A DNA stretch of 64,000 nucleotides, taken from assembly GCA_045576855.1 (NCBI GenBank), contig JAZNHG010000061.1:54711-118710 (forward strand), in the 5' to 3' direction. The notes beneath the pieces were generated by a model, which searched no databases, was not told where the DNA came from, and was given only the letters and a program-made list of their open reading frames with translations. Every line of letters begins with the position of its first letter. Within the stretch, counting starts at the first letter, position 1. A program made the translations under genes and the position numbers. Shown here in pieces: positions 16,242 to 25,565 of this stretch. This stretch comes from Colimorpha sp045576855 (GTDB lineage: Bacteria > Bacteroidota > Bacteroidia > Bacteroidales > P3).

Positions 16242-17093
16242 TTACTCAGCCTTCGGGGCTTCCTCGGCCTTGGGCTCCTCAGCCTTCTCGGCCTTGGGCT
16301 CACCGGTGCGGGGACGGCGGGCGCGGGTCTTGCGCTCGACGGGGCGCTGCTCGTCGTTGTTCTCGACGGGGGCGGCCTCTTCCTCCTGCTGGGCGTCCTT
16401 ATCGAGGGCGCGCTCGTTCAAGCCTTCCTGGATGGCCTCGCACATGTGCTTGAGGATGCAGGCAATCGACTTCGACGCATCATCGTTAGCGGGAATCGGG
16501 AAGTCGATGAGCTCGGGGTTGGTGTTGGTGTCCACGAGGGCGAAGGTGGGGATGTTCAAGCGGCGTGCCTCGGCGACGGCGATGTGCTCCTTGTTGATGT
16601 CGATGACAAACAGGGCGCTGGGCAGACGGGTGAGGTCGGCAATGGAGCCAAGGTTCTTGTCGAGCTTGGCACGCTCGCGCTGCACCTGGAGGCGCTCACG
16701 CTTGGAGATATTGTTGAAATCCTTGTCGTGCATCAGGGCGTCGAGACTGTTCATTTTCTTGACAGCCTTGCGGATGGTGCTGAAGTTGGTCAGCATGCCG
16801 CCCGGCCAGCGCTCGGTGACGAAGGGCATGTCCACGCTCTTGGCCATCTCGGCGACGACCTCTTTGGCCTGCTTCTTGGTGGCCACGAAGAGGACCTTCT
16901 TGCCGCTGCGGGCCATCTGCTTCAGGGCAGCCGCGGCCTCGTCGGCCTTGGCGATAGTCTTCTGCAGGTCGATGACATGCACGCCGTTGTGCTCCTTGAA
17001 GATATAAGGAGCCATTTTGGGATTCCATTTACGCTTGAGGTGACCAAAGTGGCAACCAGCATCAAGCAGTTCTTCGAATTTGAGTTCGTTCAT
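16242..17093 (-). CDS. rpsB: 30S ribosomal protein S2
   Basis: S2 with the canonical start MNELKFEELLDAGCHFGHLKRKWNPKM-like region and LPSALFVIDI followed by NIPTFALVDTNTNPELIDFPIPANDD. The body ends near residue 235, followed by an Ala/Glu/Lys-rich acidic tail of about 45 residues, a common extension in this phylum. It lies in the rplM-rpsI-rpsB-tsf order. Confidence 0.96.
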   Translation of the reverse strand: MNELKFEELLDAGCHFGHLKRKWNPKMAPYIFKEHNGVHVIDLQKTIAKADEAAAALKQMARSGKKVLFVATKKQAKEVVAEMAKSVDMPFVTERWPGGMLTNFSTIRKAVKKMNSLDALMHDKDFNNISKRERLQVQRERAKLDKNLGSIADLTRLPSALFVIDINKEHIAVAEARRLNIPTFALVDTNTNPELIDFPIPANDDASKSIACILKHMCEAIQEGLNERALDKDAQQEEEAAPVENNDEQRPVERKTRARRPRTGEPKAEKAEEPKAEEAPKAE

Positions 17094-17243
17094 TGTTTAC
17101 TTTCCTTTTTGTTGTTTTACTAACCGTCCGTGAGTCCTTCAGGCTGCATTTAGTGGCCTTTCTATGCGGCTCGCTGTGTCAATGCAGCGGAGCATTCGGG
17201 CAGTTTGGATACTAAACTGTGTCCAGCTTTTATGATACCGATA

Positions 17244-17633
17244 TTAACGCTTGCTGAACTGGAAGCGCTTGCGGGCTTTGGGCTGACCGGGTTTCTTACG
17301 CTCGACCATACGCGGGTCGCGCATCAGAAAGCCTTCTTTCTTGAGGGCGGGGCGATCCTCGATGTTGTTCTCGCAGAGGGCGCGGGCGATAGCCATACGC
17401 AGGGCCTGGGCCTGGCCGGTGATGCCGCCACCGTCGAGGTTGGCTTTGACATCCCATTTGCCTTCGGCGTTAGCCACGGCGAAAGCCTGGTTGACGATGT
17501 ACTGCAGCGGACCGGTGGGGAAATACTCCTTGTAGTCGCGGCCGTTGACCTTGATTTCTCCGTTGCCAAGGGTCATGTAGACGCGGGCCACGGCGGTCTT
17601 TCTTCTACCAATGGTGTTGATTACTTCTGCCAT
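17244..17633 (-). CDS. rpsI: 30S ribosomal protein S9
   Basis: S9, 129 residues: the conserved GRRKTAVARVY near the start, GGGITGQAQALRMAIARAL in the middle, and the basic C-terminal tail RKKPGQPKARKRFQFSKR that reaches the ribosomal P site. It is 13 bp downstream of rplM. Confidence 0.96.
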   Translation of the reverse strand: MAEVINTIGRRKTAVARVYMTLGNGEIKVNGRDYKEYFPTGPLQYIVNQAFAVANAEGKWDVKANLDGGGITGQAQALRMAIARALCENNIEDRPALKKEGFLMRDPRMVERKKPGQPKARKRFQFSKR

Positions 17634-17646
17634 ATCTTATTATTCC

Positions 17647-18102
17647 TTATCTTACTTCGTTGATATTAATGGCTTTGGGGTTCTGACCCTGGTGGGGATG
17701 CTCGCTGCCGGCATAGATGTAGAGGTTGCGGTAGAGAGCGTCGCCGAGGCGGTTCTTCGGAAGCATGCCGCGGATGGCGTGCTCGAGGATGCGCTCGGGA
17801 TGGGTGGCGCGCACCTTGGCAGGAGTGGTCTCACGCTGGCCGCCGGGATAGCCGGTGTAGCGCTGATAGATCTTGTCGGTCTCCTTCTTGCCGGTGAAGA
17901 CGCACTTCTCGGCATTGATGATGATGACGTTGTCGCCGCAGTCGACGTGCGGGGTGTAGCAAGGTTTGGTCTTGCCGCGCAGGATGTTGGCCACACGGGT
18001 AGCCAGACGGCCTACGGTCTGTCCTTCGGCATCAACCAGCACCCATTCCTTCTGGACGGTCTGCTTGTTGGCTGATACGGTTTTGTAACTTAACGTACTC
18101 AT
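17647..18102 (-). CDS. rplM: 50S ribosomal protein L13
   Basis: L13, 151 residues, with the conserved WVLVDAEGQTVGRLAT, GDNVIIINAEK and the C-terminal LYIYAGSEHPHQGQNP. It is the first gene of the ribosomal operon, preceded by a leader containing a TAACTTTG -7 element (minus strand, 18269-18276). Confidence 0.96.
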   Translation of the reverse strand: MSTLSYKTVSANKQTVQKEWVLVDAEGQTVGRLATRVANILRGKTKPCYTPHVDCGDNVIIINAEKCVFTGKKETDKIYQRYTGYPGGQRETTPAKVRATHPERILEHAIRGMLPKNRLGDALYRNLYIYAGSEHPHQGQNPKAININEVR

Positions 18103-18430
18103 TTTTTATTTTTACTAACGATGATGTTTTTACTTTCTTTTCTTGTTTTCTCCGCCGGTTGAGACACATTTCGGCCGCCGACGGATAAACGGACTTCACA
18201 TGTATCAACCTGAGAAAGTGCACCTTGAACGGGTAGACAGGGTACAACTTCCCCATTTTTGGAGAGTGCAAAGTTACAAACATTTTTTCAACTGGCAAAA
18301 TATTTTTTTCAATTCTTGTCCGACGCAACTGTACGAAGGCTCAAAAAACAGTTCCGGGACGGCGGCAGTAGAGCGGGACTTTCCGAGGGCGGTAATCCAC
18401 ACAACCGGCAAATATATACCTTGCTATAGC

Positions 18431-18510
18431 CTTACCATCTCCTACCGTGGCAGGTGTTGATAAGGAGTTGGTAAGGTGTTGGTAAGGAGTTGGTAAGGAG
18501 ATGGTAGGTT
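18431..18510. repeat. 11-bp-period array with inverted end
   Basis: Five units of GTTGGTAAGGA type run from 18456 to 18510. The segment CTTACCATCTCC (18431-18442) is an inverted near-match (11 of 12) to the array's far end (18497-18508). The 14-bp string AGGTGTTGATAAGG (18452-18465) recurs exactly at 46375-46388 next to another array. Confidence 0.85.
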
Positions 18511-18573
18511 GGGGACCTGATGTTCAGTGGGTTACAAGGGCGGTTTTTCGCGTCACAACAGGTGGGTGTTATT

Positions 18574-18608
18574 AGTGGAGAGTGACGAGTGGAGAGTGGA
18601 GAGTGGAG
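18574..18608. repeat. 7-bp-period array (AGTGGAG type)
   Basis: Five contiguous 7-bp units, four identical (AGTGGAG) and one AGTGACG. It ends 25 bp before the stop of the Cys-rich protein gene. Confidence 0.85.
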
Positions 18609-18632
18609 CGCGGCGGGGATGGTCCGGCGGAG

Positions 18633-18824
18633 TCAGACTTTGATGTCGGGCAGACGGGGAGCGTCGCCGCCGTGGCAGTGGCAGCCGCCGTGGCCGCCCG
18701 CCGGGCAGTGGTCGCAATGCGTGCATCCGCAGCCCCCTTTGCCACGCAGGGTGCGTATCACCCACCTCACCGTCAGGGCGACGGTGAGCAGCAGTATGAG
18801 CCCGACGATAATCTTCTGTGTCAT
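18633..18824 (-). CDS. FeoB-associated Cys-rich membrane protein
   Basis: A 63-residue protein: one N-terminal membrane helix (IIVGLILLLTVALTVRWVI) then a Cys/His-rich tail CGCTHCDHCPAGGHGGCHCH. This family accompanies FeoB in ferrous-iron uptake. The ATG at 18824 overlaps the FeoB stop by 4 bp (ATGA). The Cys/His tail is unusually His-rich, which would suit metal binding. Confidence 0.9.
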   Translation of the reverse strand: MTQKIIVGLILLLTVALTVRWVIRTLRGKGGCGCTHCDHCPAGGHGGCHCHGGDAPRLPDIKV

Positions 18825-21193
18825 AGCAGTAATGAGCCTATCTGGAAGAACAGCGTGCTGACAATCCATGCCAGTCCGATGGTGTAGACCACGGTGAAGA
18901 GGGCCCATTTCCAGTGGCCGCTTTCGTTCTTGATAGCCACGACGGTGGATATGCAGGGCATGTAGAGCAGGATGAAGAGCAGCATGGAGGCCGCCGAGAG
19001 GGGCGTCATGTTGTCGTGTATCAGCTGCGAGATGCGCAGTTCGTTGTCCTCGCTCTCGAAGTCGGCCTCCAGCATTTCGGCCTCTTCGTTGCTGGTGGCG
19101 TAGACGACGGCCATAGTGCTGGCCACCACCTCCTTGGCACCGATGCCGGCCAGCAGCGACACGCTCTGGCGCCAGTCGAATCCGCAGGGGCGCATGGCGG
19201 GCTCGATGGCCTTTCCTATCTTGGCCATGTAGCTGTTTTCGGCCTGGGCTATGCGGTCCTCGTTCTGGGGATAGTAGCTCAGCGCCCAGACGATGATGGA
19301 GGCGCCGAGGATGATGGTACCCATCTTCTTGAGGTATTCCTTGCCTTTTTCCCAGGTGTGGCGCAGCACTGCCTTGGCGGTAGGCATGCGGTAGGGCGGC
19401 AGCTCCATGACGAAAGGCAGGCTTTCACCCTTAACAAAGAAGCGGCTGAAGAGTTTGGCCATCAGCACCGCCATCACCATGCCCAGCAGGTACAGTGCCG
19501 TGAGGATGATGGCAGCGTGACGGCTGAAGAAGGCACTGACCAGGATTACATAGACCGGTATGCGGGCCGAGCAGCTCATCATGGGGATGACGAGCATGGT
19601 GAGCAGGCGGCTCTTGCGGTCCTCGATGGTGCGGGTGGCCATGATGGCCGGCACATTGCAGCCGAAGCCCATAATCATCGGAATGAAGCTCTTGCCGTGC
19701 AGCCCCATCTTGTGCATCAGCTTGTCCATGATGAAGGCGGCACGTGCCATGTAGCCGCTGTCCTCCATAAAGGAGATGAACAGGTACAATATTAATATAT
19801 TGGGCAAAAAGACGATGACCGAGCCCACGCCGGCGATGACGCCGTCGGCCAGCAGCGAGCGCAGGGGGCCGGGGGCCATATGGTCGCGCACCTGGTCGCC
19901 CAGCCATCCGAAGAGGGCGTCGATCCAGTCCATCGGGTACTGGCCCAGGGCAAAGGTGCACCAGAAGGTGACGAACATAAAGATGAGAAACACCGGATAG
20001 CCGAGCCAGCGATGGGTGACCACGGCATCCAGCCGGTCGGTGAAGGCATGCAGCGTGCTCTTGCGGTTGCGCTGGTAGCACTCGGCCAGGGCACCGCGCA
20101 CGAAGGCGTACTTCGCGTCGGTGATGGCATTCTCGATGTCCACCTTGTTCCTGTCCTGGTATTCGGCAGCCAACTGGTTGCGCATCCTGACCACGCTGCC
20201 GTCGGTATCGTGCTCGTCGGCATACTGCTCCAGCTGTTTGTCGTTCTCCAAAAGTTTGATACTGAGGAACCGTGTACTGAGTTCGTCGCTGAATCCATGT
20301 TCGTAGAGCTCGGTACGCAGCCGCTTGATGTAGGGCTCCAGCACCGGACCGTGGTTCACATGGATATGGCGAGTCTTGCGGTCGCGGCCTTCGAAGACCT
20401 CGATTATCTTGTCGAAAAGCGAACCCACGCCCTTGCCGCTGCGGCCCGTGGTGGGCACGATAGGCATGCCGAGCAGGGTCGACAGCTGGTCTATATCCAG
20501 CTTGTCGCCGCTCTTCTGCAGCTCGTCGTACATATTCAGGGCCATCACCATCGTGATATCCATGTCGATAAGCTGGGTGGTGAGGTACAGATTGCGCTCC
20601 AGATTGCTTCCGTCAACCACATTGAGGATGATGTCGGGCGTCTTTTCTATGATGTGGCGCCGCACGTAGAGCTCCTCGGGCGAATAGGCACTGAGGGAAT
20701 AGGTGCCGGGCAAATCGACCAGATTGAAGGTATAGCCACCGTATTCGAAGGTGCCCACCTTCTCGTCGACCGTGACACCGCTGTAGTTGCCTACCCGCTC
20801 GTGGGCATGGGCGGCAATATTGAACAGGCTGGTCTTCCCGCAGTTGGGGTTGCCCACCAGCGCCACATTGATGGTCTTGGTGCGGTCGTTGACGATATGC
20901 TGCAGGGTGGACTCCTCGGCGTCGAAAGCCCGATAGTCGTCGTGGTTCACAATCTCCTGCTCGGCCTCCTCGCTGGTGACAATCTCCACCTTCTCGGCAT
21001 CGCTGCGACGGAGCGACACCTCGAAGTTCATTATTCTATATTTAATAGGGTCATTCAGCGGGGCATTGAGGACAGCCGTCACCTCGACCCCTTTGATGAA
21101 TCCCATCTCTATGATACGCTTGCGGAAAGCGCCGTGGCCCGCCACACGGACCACCACACCGCTCTCACCCGTCTGTAGTTCAGATAGTAACAT
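18821..21193 (-). CDS. feoB: Ferrous-iron transporter with FeoA fused to FeoB
   Basis: A 790-residue fusion. Residues 1-75 are FeoA-like (SH3-type, GFIKGVEVTAVLNAPLNDP). The G-protein domain follows with GNPNCGKTSLFN (about 117-128), the GVTVDEKVG switch, DLPGTYSLSAYS and the NMYDELQKSGDKLD region. The C-terminal half is polytopic with the two Gate cores, including MGFGCNVPAIMATRTI. It imports Fe2+ across the inner membrane. A minus-strand TATCTTTG element lies just upstream (21220-21227). The Cys-rich partner follows with a 4-bp overlap. Confidence 0.95.
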   Translation of the reverse strand: MLLSELQTGESGVVVRVAGHGAFRKRIIEMGFIKGVEVTAVLNAPLNDPIKYRIMNFEVSLRRSDAEKVEIVTSEEAEQEIVNHDDYRAFDAEESTLQHIVNDRTKTINVALVGNPNCGKTSLFNIAAHAHERVGNYSGVTVDEKVGTFEYGGYTFNLVDLPGTYSLSAYSPEELYVRRHIIEKTPDIILNVVDGSNLERNLYLTTQLIDMDITMVMALNMYDELQKSGDKLDIDQLSTLLGMPIVPTTGRSGKGVGSLFDKIIEVFEGRDRKTRHIHVNHGPVLEPYIKRLRTELYEHGFSDELSTRFLSIKLLENDKQLEQYADEHDTDGSVVRMRNQLAAEYQDRNKVDIENAITDAKYAFVRGALAECYQRNRKSTLHAFTDRLDAVVTHRWLGYPVFLIFMFVTFWCTFALGQYPMDWIDALFGWLGDQVRDHMAPGPLRSLLADGVIAGVGSVIVFLPNILILYLFISFMEDSGYMARAAFIMDKLMHKMGLHGKSFIPMIMGFGCNVPAIMATRTIEDRKSRLLTMLVIPMMSCSARIPVYVILVSAFFSRHAAIILTALYLLGMVMAVLMAKLFSRFFVKGESLPFVMELPPYRMPTAKAVLRHTWEKGKEYLKKMGTIILGASIIVWALSYYPQNEDRIAQAENSYMAKIGKAIEPAMRPCGFDWRQSVSLLAGIGAKEVVASTMAVVYATSNEEAEMLEADFESEDNELRISQLIHDNMTPLSAASMLLFILLYMPCISTVVAIKNESGHWKWALFTVVYTIGLAWIVSTLFFQIGSLLL

Positions 21194-21219
21194 AATTCAC
21201 AGTCTTAACAATACTTTTG

Positions 21220-21227
21220 CAAAGATA
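21220..21227 (-). promoter_or_regulatory. -7 element of feoAB
   Basis: CAAAGATA on the plus strand, TATCTTTG on the coding strand, 27 bp upstream of the feoAB start. No clear -33 half is seen. Confidence 0.55.
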
Positions 21228-21272
21228 CGAAAAAGCAACCACTCGGGGAATCACCACTATTGGTGATATCAC

Positions 21273-22181
21273 TCACACCGAGCTCACTATCGCCTCGGCC
21301 AGTTCGTCCACAGGCCGTGTGGCATCGAGCCAGCGGATTTCCACCCCGTTGCGCTCCATGCGCCTGAACCATGTCATCTGGCGCTTGGCGAAGCGGCGTA
21401 TGTCTGTGAAGAGGTCGCGAAACATCTCGTCCTCCGTACACTGCCCTTGCAGATAGCGTGTCACATGGCGGTATTCCAGCCCGAAACGCATCAGCCGCTC
21501 GGCGGGCACCCCTTCGTCCAGCAGGCGCTGCACCTCGGCAGTCATGCCCTCGTCGAGGCGGCGCCGCAGGCGCCGCTCTATGCGGTCTATCACCTGCTGC
21601 CGCTCCAGCCGCGTGCCGTAGACAGCATGGCGCATGATCGGCAGCCGTGTGTAGCTGTCGGGGTGGGCAATGGCATACTCCTGTATCTCCAATGCACGCA
21701 CAAGCCGCTCGCGTGTCTCGGTGTCGGTATGGTTGTGCAGGGGGCCGTAGGAGGCCAGGCGCGCCGTCAGTTCCTCGTCGCTAAACGCTTCGAGCGAAGC
21801 CCGGTAGGCAGGGTCGACCGGTGCATCGCTCAAGTGATACTCGCGCAGCACGGCATCGACGTAGAGACCTGTGCCACCACAAAGTATAGGCTGTCGTCCA
21901 CGTGCGGTGATATCCTCATATGCCCGCCTGAAATCGCCCAGAAAGCGATAGGCGGAATACTCCTCCAGGGGGGAGCATATATCTATCAGATGGTAGGGTA
22001 TATGGGTGCCGTGCAGGTCGTAGTCGGCCAGGTCCTTGCCGGTGCCGAGGTCCATCCCGCGGAACACCTGGCGCGAGTCGGCGCTGATCACCTCGCCGCC
22101 CAGCCGCCAGGCCACCTCGGCGGCCAGAGCCGTCTTGCCCGTGGCCGTGGGGCCCAATATGGTGATGAGCAGGCTACTCAT
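21273..22181 (-). CDS. miaA: tRNA dimethylallyltransferase
   Basis: MiaA adds an isopentenyl group to A37 of tRNAs reading UNN codons. The P-loop is GPTATGKTALA (near residue 10), followed by ISADSRQVFRGMDLGTGK and YHLIDICSP, with GGTGLYVDAVL later. The ATG at 22181 starts MSSLLITILGPT as in homologs and overlaps the preceding gene's stop by 8 bp, so the two are coupled. It is 302 residues long. Confidence 0.95.
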   Translation of the reverse strand: MSSLLITILGPTATGKTALAAEVAWRLGGEVISADSRQVFRGMDLGTGKDLADYDLHGTHIPYHLIDICSPLEEYSAYRFLGDFRRAYEDITARGRQPILCGGTGLYVDAVLREYHLSDAPVDPAYRASLEAFSDEELTARLASYGPLHNHTDTETRERLVRALEIQEYAIAHPDSYTRLPIMRHAVYGTRLERQQVIDRIERRLRRRLDEGMTAEVQRLLDEGVPAERLMRFGLEYRHVTRYLQGQCTEDEMFRDLFTDIRRFAKRQMTWFRRMERNGVEIRWLDATRPVDELAEAIVSSV

Positions 22182-24915
22182 CAAAGAAGACCAGCTTGGC
22201 GCGCTGCTTGTCGAACTCATATTCGCCAAACTGGCGCAGACCCGTGCGGTTGATGATGAACTTGTAGTCGATACCCTTCACCACGATGACCTCCACATTG
22301 GAGAGGTGCTGCTCGCCAATCTGCATCTCTTTGAAGACAAGGGTGGAGCGGTCGACGATATTGCCCTCGGGATCGAAGCTCTCGTCGCGCATGGGGAAGT
22401 CCTCCTTGTTGATGCGCTGCTGGTAGAGCAGGTTCATAGCCTCCTCCCACGAGATGGCTATGGGCTCCTTGTAGCGCTCGTCGATGAGCACGGGCACCTG
22501 CTGCGAATTGTTGATGATGCAGTTGATTTCGCCACGTGTGGAGTTGACCATCGTGACAGGAATGGTGTTTTCGTCGTGGATAATGGTGGGTTGCTGCACG
22601 TTGTCGAGGTTCTCCAGCTCGTTGTCCACCAGGTTCACCACCTTGCCGTCGCCGGCGGGATTGGCCATGTTCTCTATCTCGCGGCGCGAGACATAGTCGT
22701 CGCGCAGCACGAGGAACTCGATGCGGCGGTTGAGCGAATGGGCCGCCTGCTGGCGGTCACCGCTCAGGGTGGCGATATAGTCGCACTCCATGACGGTGCC
22801 TTTCAGGAAGGTGAAGCGCTGATTGTTGAGCGTGACGGTGACATCCTCGTCCAGCACGCGCGGCACGCGGTCGGCATAGCCCTTGGCCACCATACGTTCG
22901 CGCTCGATGCCGCGGTTGACCAGATAGTCCACCACCGTCTGGGCACGGCGCTGCGAGAGGGTGTCGTTGGTCAGGCCCACATAGGGCTGGCAGTCGGTGT
23001 GGGCGCGTATCTCCACCACCAGACCCGGATTGTTCTCCATGATGATGAGCAGGTCCATCAGCGAATCCATGAACTCACCCTTGAGCTCGGTACGCGCCAG
23101 GTCGAAGCGTATCTCGGGCAGCACCACCGGCGTGCGCGGCACGGGGTCCATGCGGAAGTCGTGCTTGATGTATTTGTTGGTGTTGTAGCCACGGGTGCTT
23201 TCCGACCCTTCGATGGAGTAGTAGTTCTTCTTCGAGAGATAGAGCTTGTAGGTCACGTCGCGGCGCACCACCGTGCTGTCGAACTTGTAGTAGCCACGCT
23301 TGTCGGTGCGCACCTCCTTCTCTGTGCCGTCCGAGCCCACCAGCTTCACCCTCACATCCTGCATCAGCTGCATCGACTTCTCGTCGCGCACAATACCCTC
23401 GATGCTGTAGTTCAGACCCGGCAGCTCGAAGTAGTACAGGTCGTCGTTGATTGGGGCCGTCTTGCCTTTGTTCTGGTTGGCTATGTTGCGGTTGTGCGGG
23501 TCGGCAAAGGGGCGGTTCGACGAGAAATAGCCGCGCTCCAGCAGGTTGCTGCCGGCGCCCACCTCGGGATAGAACACGATAGACATCTCGTCGTACGACG
23601 AGTTGATGGGCACACCCATATTCTGCGGAAAGTCAAACTTGCCGGTACGCGTCAGGCGGGCCACAAAGAGGTCCTGGCCGCCCACGCCCGGATGGCCGTC
23701 GGACGAGAAATAGAGCAGCGAGTCCGAGCGCAGCAGCGGCATCACCTCGCGGCCGGGCGTATTGATAATCGAACTCAGGTTCACCGGACGCCCGAAGTCG
23801 TCGGCCGTGCTCTTGCGCGTAGCCTTCCACAGGTCGTATTCACCAAAGCCACCCGGCATGTCGGAACAGAAATAGAGCGTCAGCCCGTCGCTGCTCACGG
23901 CGGGATAGAGGTAGTTGTAGGCCGAATCGCCAAGCACCACCATCACCGGCTCGCTCCATTCGCCGTCCGCCGGCTGCTCCTGCTTGTCTTTCTTGCTGCC
24001 CGACTTGGCACCCTTGCCCTCAGCCGCGGCGCTGTCCTTGGTCTTCTTGGTCGGCGTCGACTTCTTCTTGCGGCCCTTGCCGTTCGTCTCCTCCGGCACG
24101 GCACGCGTGGCCACATAGATGCGGCAGCCCAGCGACTCCTTCTCGCGTATGTCGCAGCGGGTGAAATAGATAGTGTTCCCGTCGGGCGAGAAGCAAGGCT
24201 CACCCTCGTTGACCGCCGTATTGATGCGGCCACTCTTGTCGAACGGCTCGGGCGTGCTCGTCCAACGGCCGTTGCGGTCCTGGAACACCTGATACAAATC
24301 GCTGAACGCCTGATTGGTCCACGGGTCAGAACCCAGACCCTCGCCCTCGGCAAAACGCGACGTGGTGAACACCAGCTTCGTCGTATCGCTGCCCACAAAA
24401 CGCGGCGCCCAGTCGTTATAGTCGCTGCTCCACTCGTCCATCTTCTCTATCTCGTGCCGCGTACGGTTCAGCGACAGCTGGTTGGCATATATCAGCGACT
24501 GCTTGCGCTTCTGCGCATAGCTGTCCGAAGGCTCCATCTCCAGATACTTCGTGTAGAACTCCTCGGCCTCCTCGAACTTCTCCTCGAAACGGCACATCTC
24601 CGCCAGATTGAAGTACAGCTTACGCTCCGTATTGGCATACCCGTCGCCGGCCAGACGCTTGTAGATGCGCTCGGCACGCGGATAGTCGTACATCAGACGG
24701 TAGCACTCCGCCATCTGGAAATACACACGGCTCTTCTCAGCCCGGTTGTCCTTGATTTTCTCATAGACCTTGGTGTACTGCTCCAGCGCCTCCACAAAGC
24801 GGTTCTGGTCGAACAAATCGTCGGCCTTCTGCGCCAAACTCTTCTGAGCCTGCGCACCACTAGCCATCGACAGCACTGCCACGAGCAGCAAAAGACCTTT
24901 TTTCAGCATTTTCAT
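22174..24915 (-). CDS. PorE-like outer-membrane-associated protein (TPR, beta-propeller, CarboxypepD_reg, OmpA domain)
   Basis: A 913-residue exported protein: signal peptide 1-23 (LLLLVAVLSMASGAQAQ), TPR repeats about 25-150, a PD40/WD40-like propeller about 165-480 (repeated SPDGNTIYFT, SSDGLTLYFCSD, SSDGHPG), a CarboxypepD_reg-like domain about 505-575, and an OmpA-like peptidoglycan-binding domain about 598-685 (RAHTDCQPYVGLTNDTLSQRRAQ). This is the architecture of PorE, which anchors the type IX secretion machinery. It carries an extra C-terminal region of about 220 residues after the OmpA domain. It overlaps miaA by 8 bp. Non-PorE OmpA/TPR proteins remain possible. Confidence 0.82.
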   Translation of the reverse strand: MKMLKKGLLLLVAVLSMASGAQAQKSLAQKADDLFDQNRFVEALEQYTKVYEKIKDNRAEKSRVYFQMAECYRLMYDYPRAERIYKRLAGDGYANTERKLYFNLAEMCRFEEKFEEAEEFYTKYLEMEPSDSYAQKRKQSLIYANQLSLNRTRHEIEKMDEWSSDYNDWAPRFVGSDTTKLVFTTSRFAEGEGLGSDPWTNQAFSDLYQVFQDRNGRWTSTPEPFDKSGRINTAVNEGEPCFSPDGNTIYFTRCDIREKESLGCRIYVATRAVPEETNGKGRKKKSTPTKKTKDSAAAEGKGAKSGSKKDKQEQPADGEWSEPVMVVLGDSAYNYLYPAVSSDGLTLYFCSDMPGGFGEYDLWKATRKSTADDFGRPVNLSSIINTPGREVMPLLRSDSLLYFSSDGHPGVGGQDLFVARLTRTGKFDFPQNMGVPINSSYDEMSIVFYPEVGAGSNLLERGYFSSNRPFADPHNRNIANQNKGKTAPINDDLYYFELPGLNYSIEGIVRDEKSMQLMQDVRVKLVGSDGTEKEVRTDKRGYYKFDSTVVRRDVTYKLYLSKKNYYSIEGSESTRGYNTNKYIKHDFRMDPVPRTPVVLPEIRFDLARTELKGEFMDSLMDLLIIMENNPGLVVEIRAHTDCQPYVGLTNDTLSQRRAQTVVDYLVNRGIERERMVAKGYADRVPRVLDEDVTVTLNNQRFTFLKGTVMECDYIATLSGDRQQAAHSLNRRIEFLVLRDDYVSRREIENMANPAGDGKVVNLVDNELENLDNVQQPTIIHDENTIPVTMVNSTRGEINCIINNSQQVPVLIDERYKEPIAISWEEAMNLLYQQRINKEDFPMRDESFDPEGNIVDRSTLVFKEMQIGEQHLSNVEVIVVKGIDYKFIINRTGLRQFGEYEFDKQRAKLVFFDE

Positions 24916-25529
24916 ATATATATTCTTATTTCTTCAACAACATGTATCAATATCGCAATCAACTCGTTGCGCACCCACAAGGGGCCGATTCAGCGGGCTG
25001 GTTCGAACCACGAAAATACAACATTTTTCCGAAACAGCCAAAAAAACTTTCACCACACACCCCAAAACCGCCCTCCACACCCCCGCCATCCCCCACCCCC
25101 CACGCCGTCCCGCCACCCGCCCACACCCGTCCCGCCCCCCGCCCCCCCCCGCCCCCGTACCTCGCCCGCCCCCCACGGCCCCAAAAACTAGACAATCCTA
25201 TCATTCCACAACCACCCATCAACACCCCACCCACTACCCACCAACAAATCACCATTGCCCTATTTAATATTTGTTAACACCTATTCAAACACTACTTAAC
25301 CCCTACATAATTAGGCGATTACTAGGAGTAGACTAGGCGTAGAGTAGGAGAAGAGTAGGACATGGTACTAGTTTGACCTCAGTTTGAGTGCCTTACGTCC
25401 CCGCCTTTTACGGTTATGTTAAATAGAAAACTGCCATCCATCCCACCATCGAACCCACCCACACTACACACAAATATAGCACAATCCTACTATTCCTCCC
25501 CCATTCGCCCCACACAAACAAAAAAAAAT
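24916..25529. other. Intergenic region with C-rich tract and 11-bp array
   Basis: Between porE-like (minus) and a 6S-RNA-like gene (plus). The stretch 25040-25190 is extremely C-rich on the plus strand; no gene is seen. The 11-bp array with its flanking motif is listed at 25281-25426. Confidence 0.5.
25281..25426. repeat. 11-bp-period two-sided array, subtype B, with CTATTTAACATAACCG motif
   Basis: CTA recurs at 25281, 25292 and 25303, then the strand flips and TAG recurs at 25312, 25323, 25334, 25345 and 25356, all 11 bp apart. Downstream, CGGTTATGTTAAATAG (25411-25426) is the inverse of the motif at 37452-37467. The 60 bp between motif and array align with the locus at 37452-37510 (GCACTC, TGAGG and CAAA in the same order). 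Confidence 0.85.
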
Positions 25530-25560
25530 TTTGCCAGGTCGCGAAAAGTACGTATCTTTG
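25530..25560 (+). promoter_or_regulatory. Consensus promoter of the 6S-like RNA
   Basis: TTTG (25530-25533), a spacer of exactly 19 bp, and TATCTTTG (25553-25560). The expected start, about 6 nt downstream, coincides with the first base of the 5' hairpin (25566). Confidence 0.85.
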
Positions 25561-25565
25561 CACTC

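Larger units (their letters stand above)
18103..18632. other. rplM leader and repeat-rich intergenic region
   Basis: It holds the rplM leader with the minus-strand -7 element CAAAGTTA (18269-18276), an 11-bp array (18431-18510) and a 7-bp array (18574-18608). No gene is supported. The long leader (about 160 nt) is compatible with autogenous control of the ribosomal operon. Confidence 0.6.

Noticed and set aside
25040..25190. C-rich tract as a special structure (i-motif or G-quadruplex on the other strand)
   Set aside because: Runs of G on the minus strand are irregular; no conserved layout is seen, so nothing more than biased composition can be claimed.
22036..25191. A 1051-codon plus-strand frame across the PorE-like gene
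   Set aside because: No domain, biased composition, antisense to a gene with clear domains.
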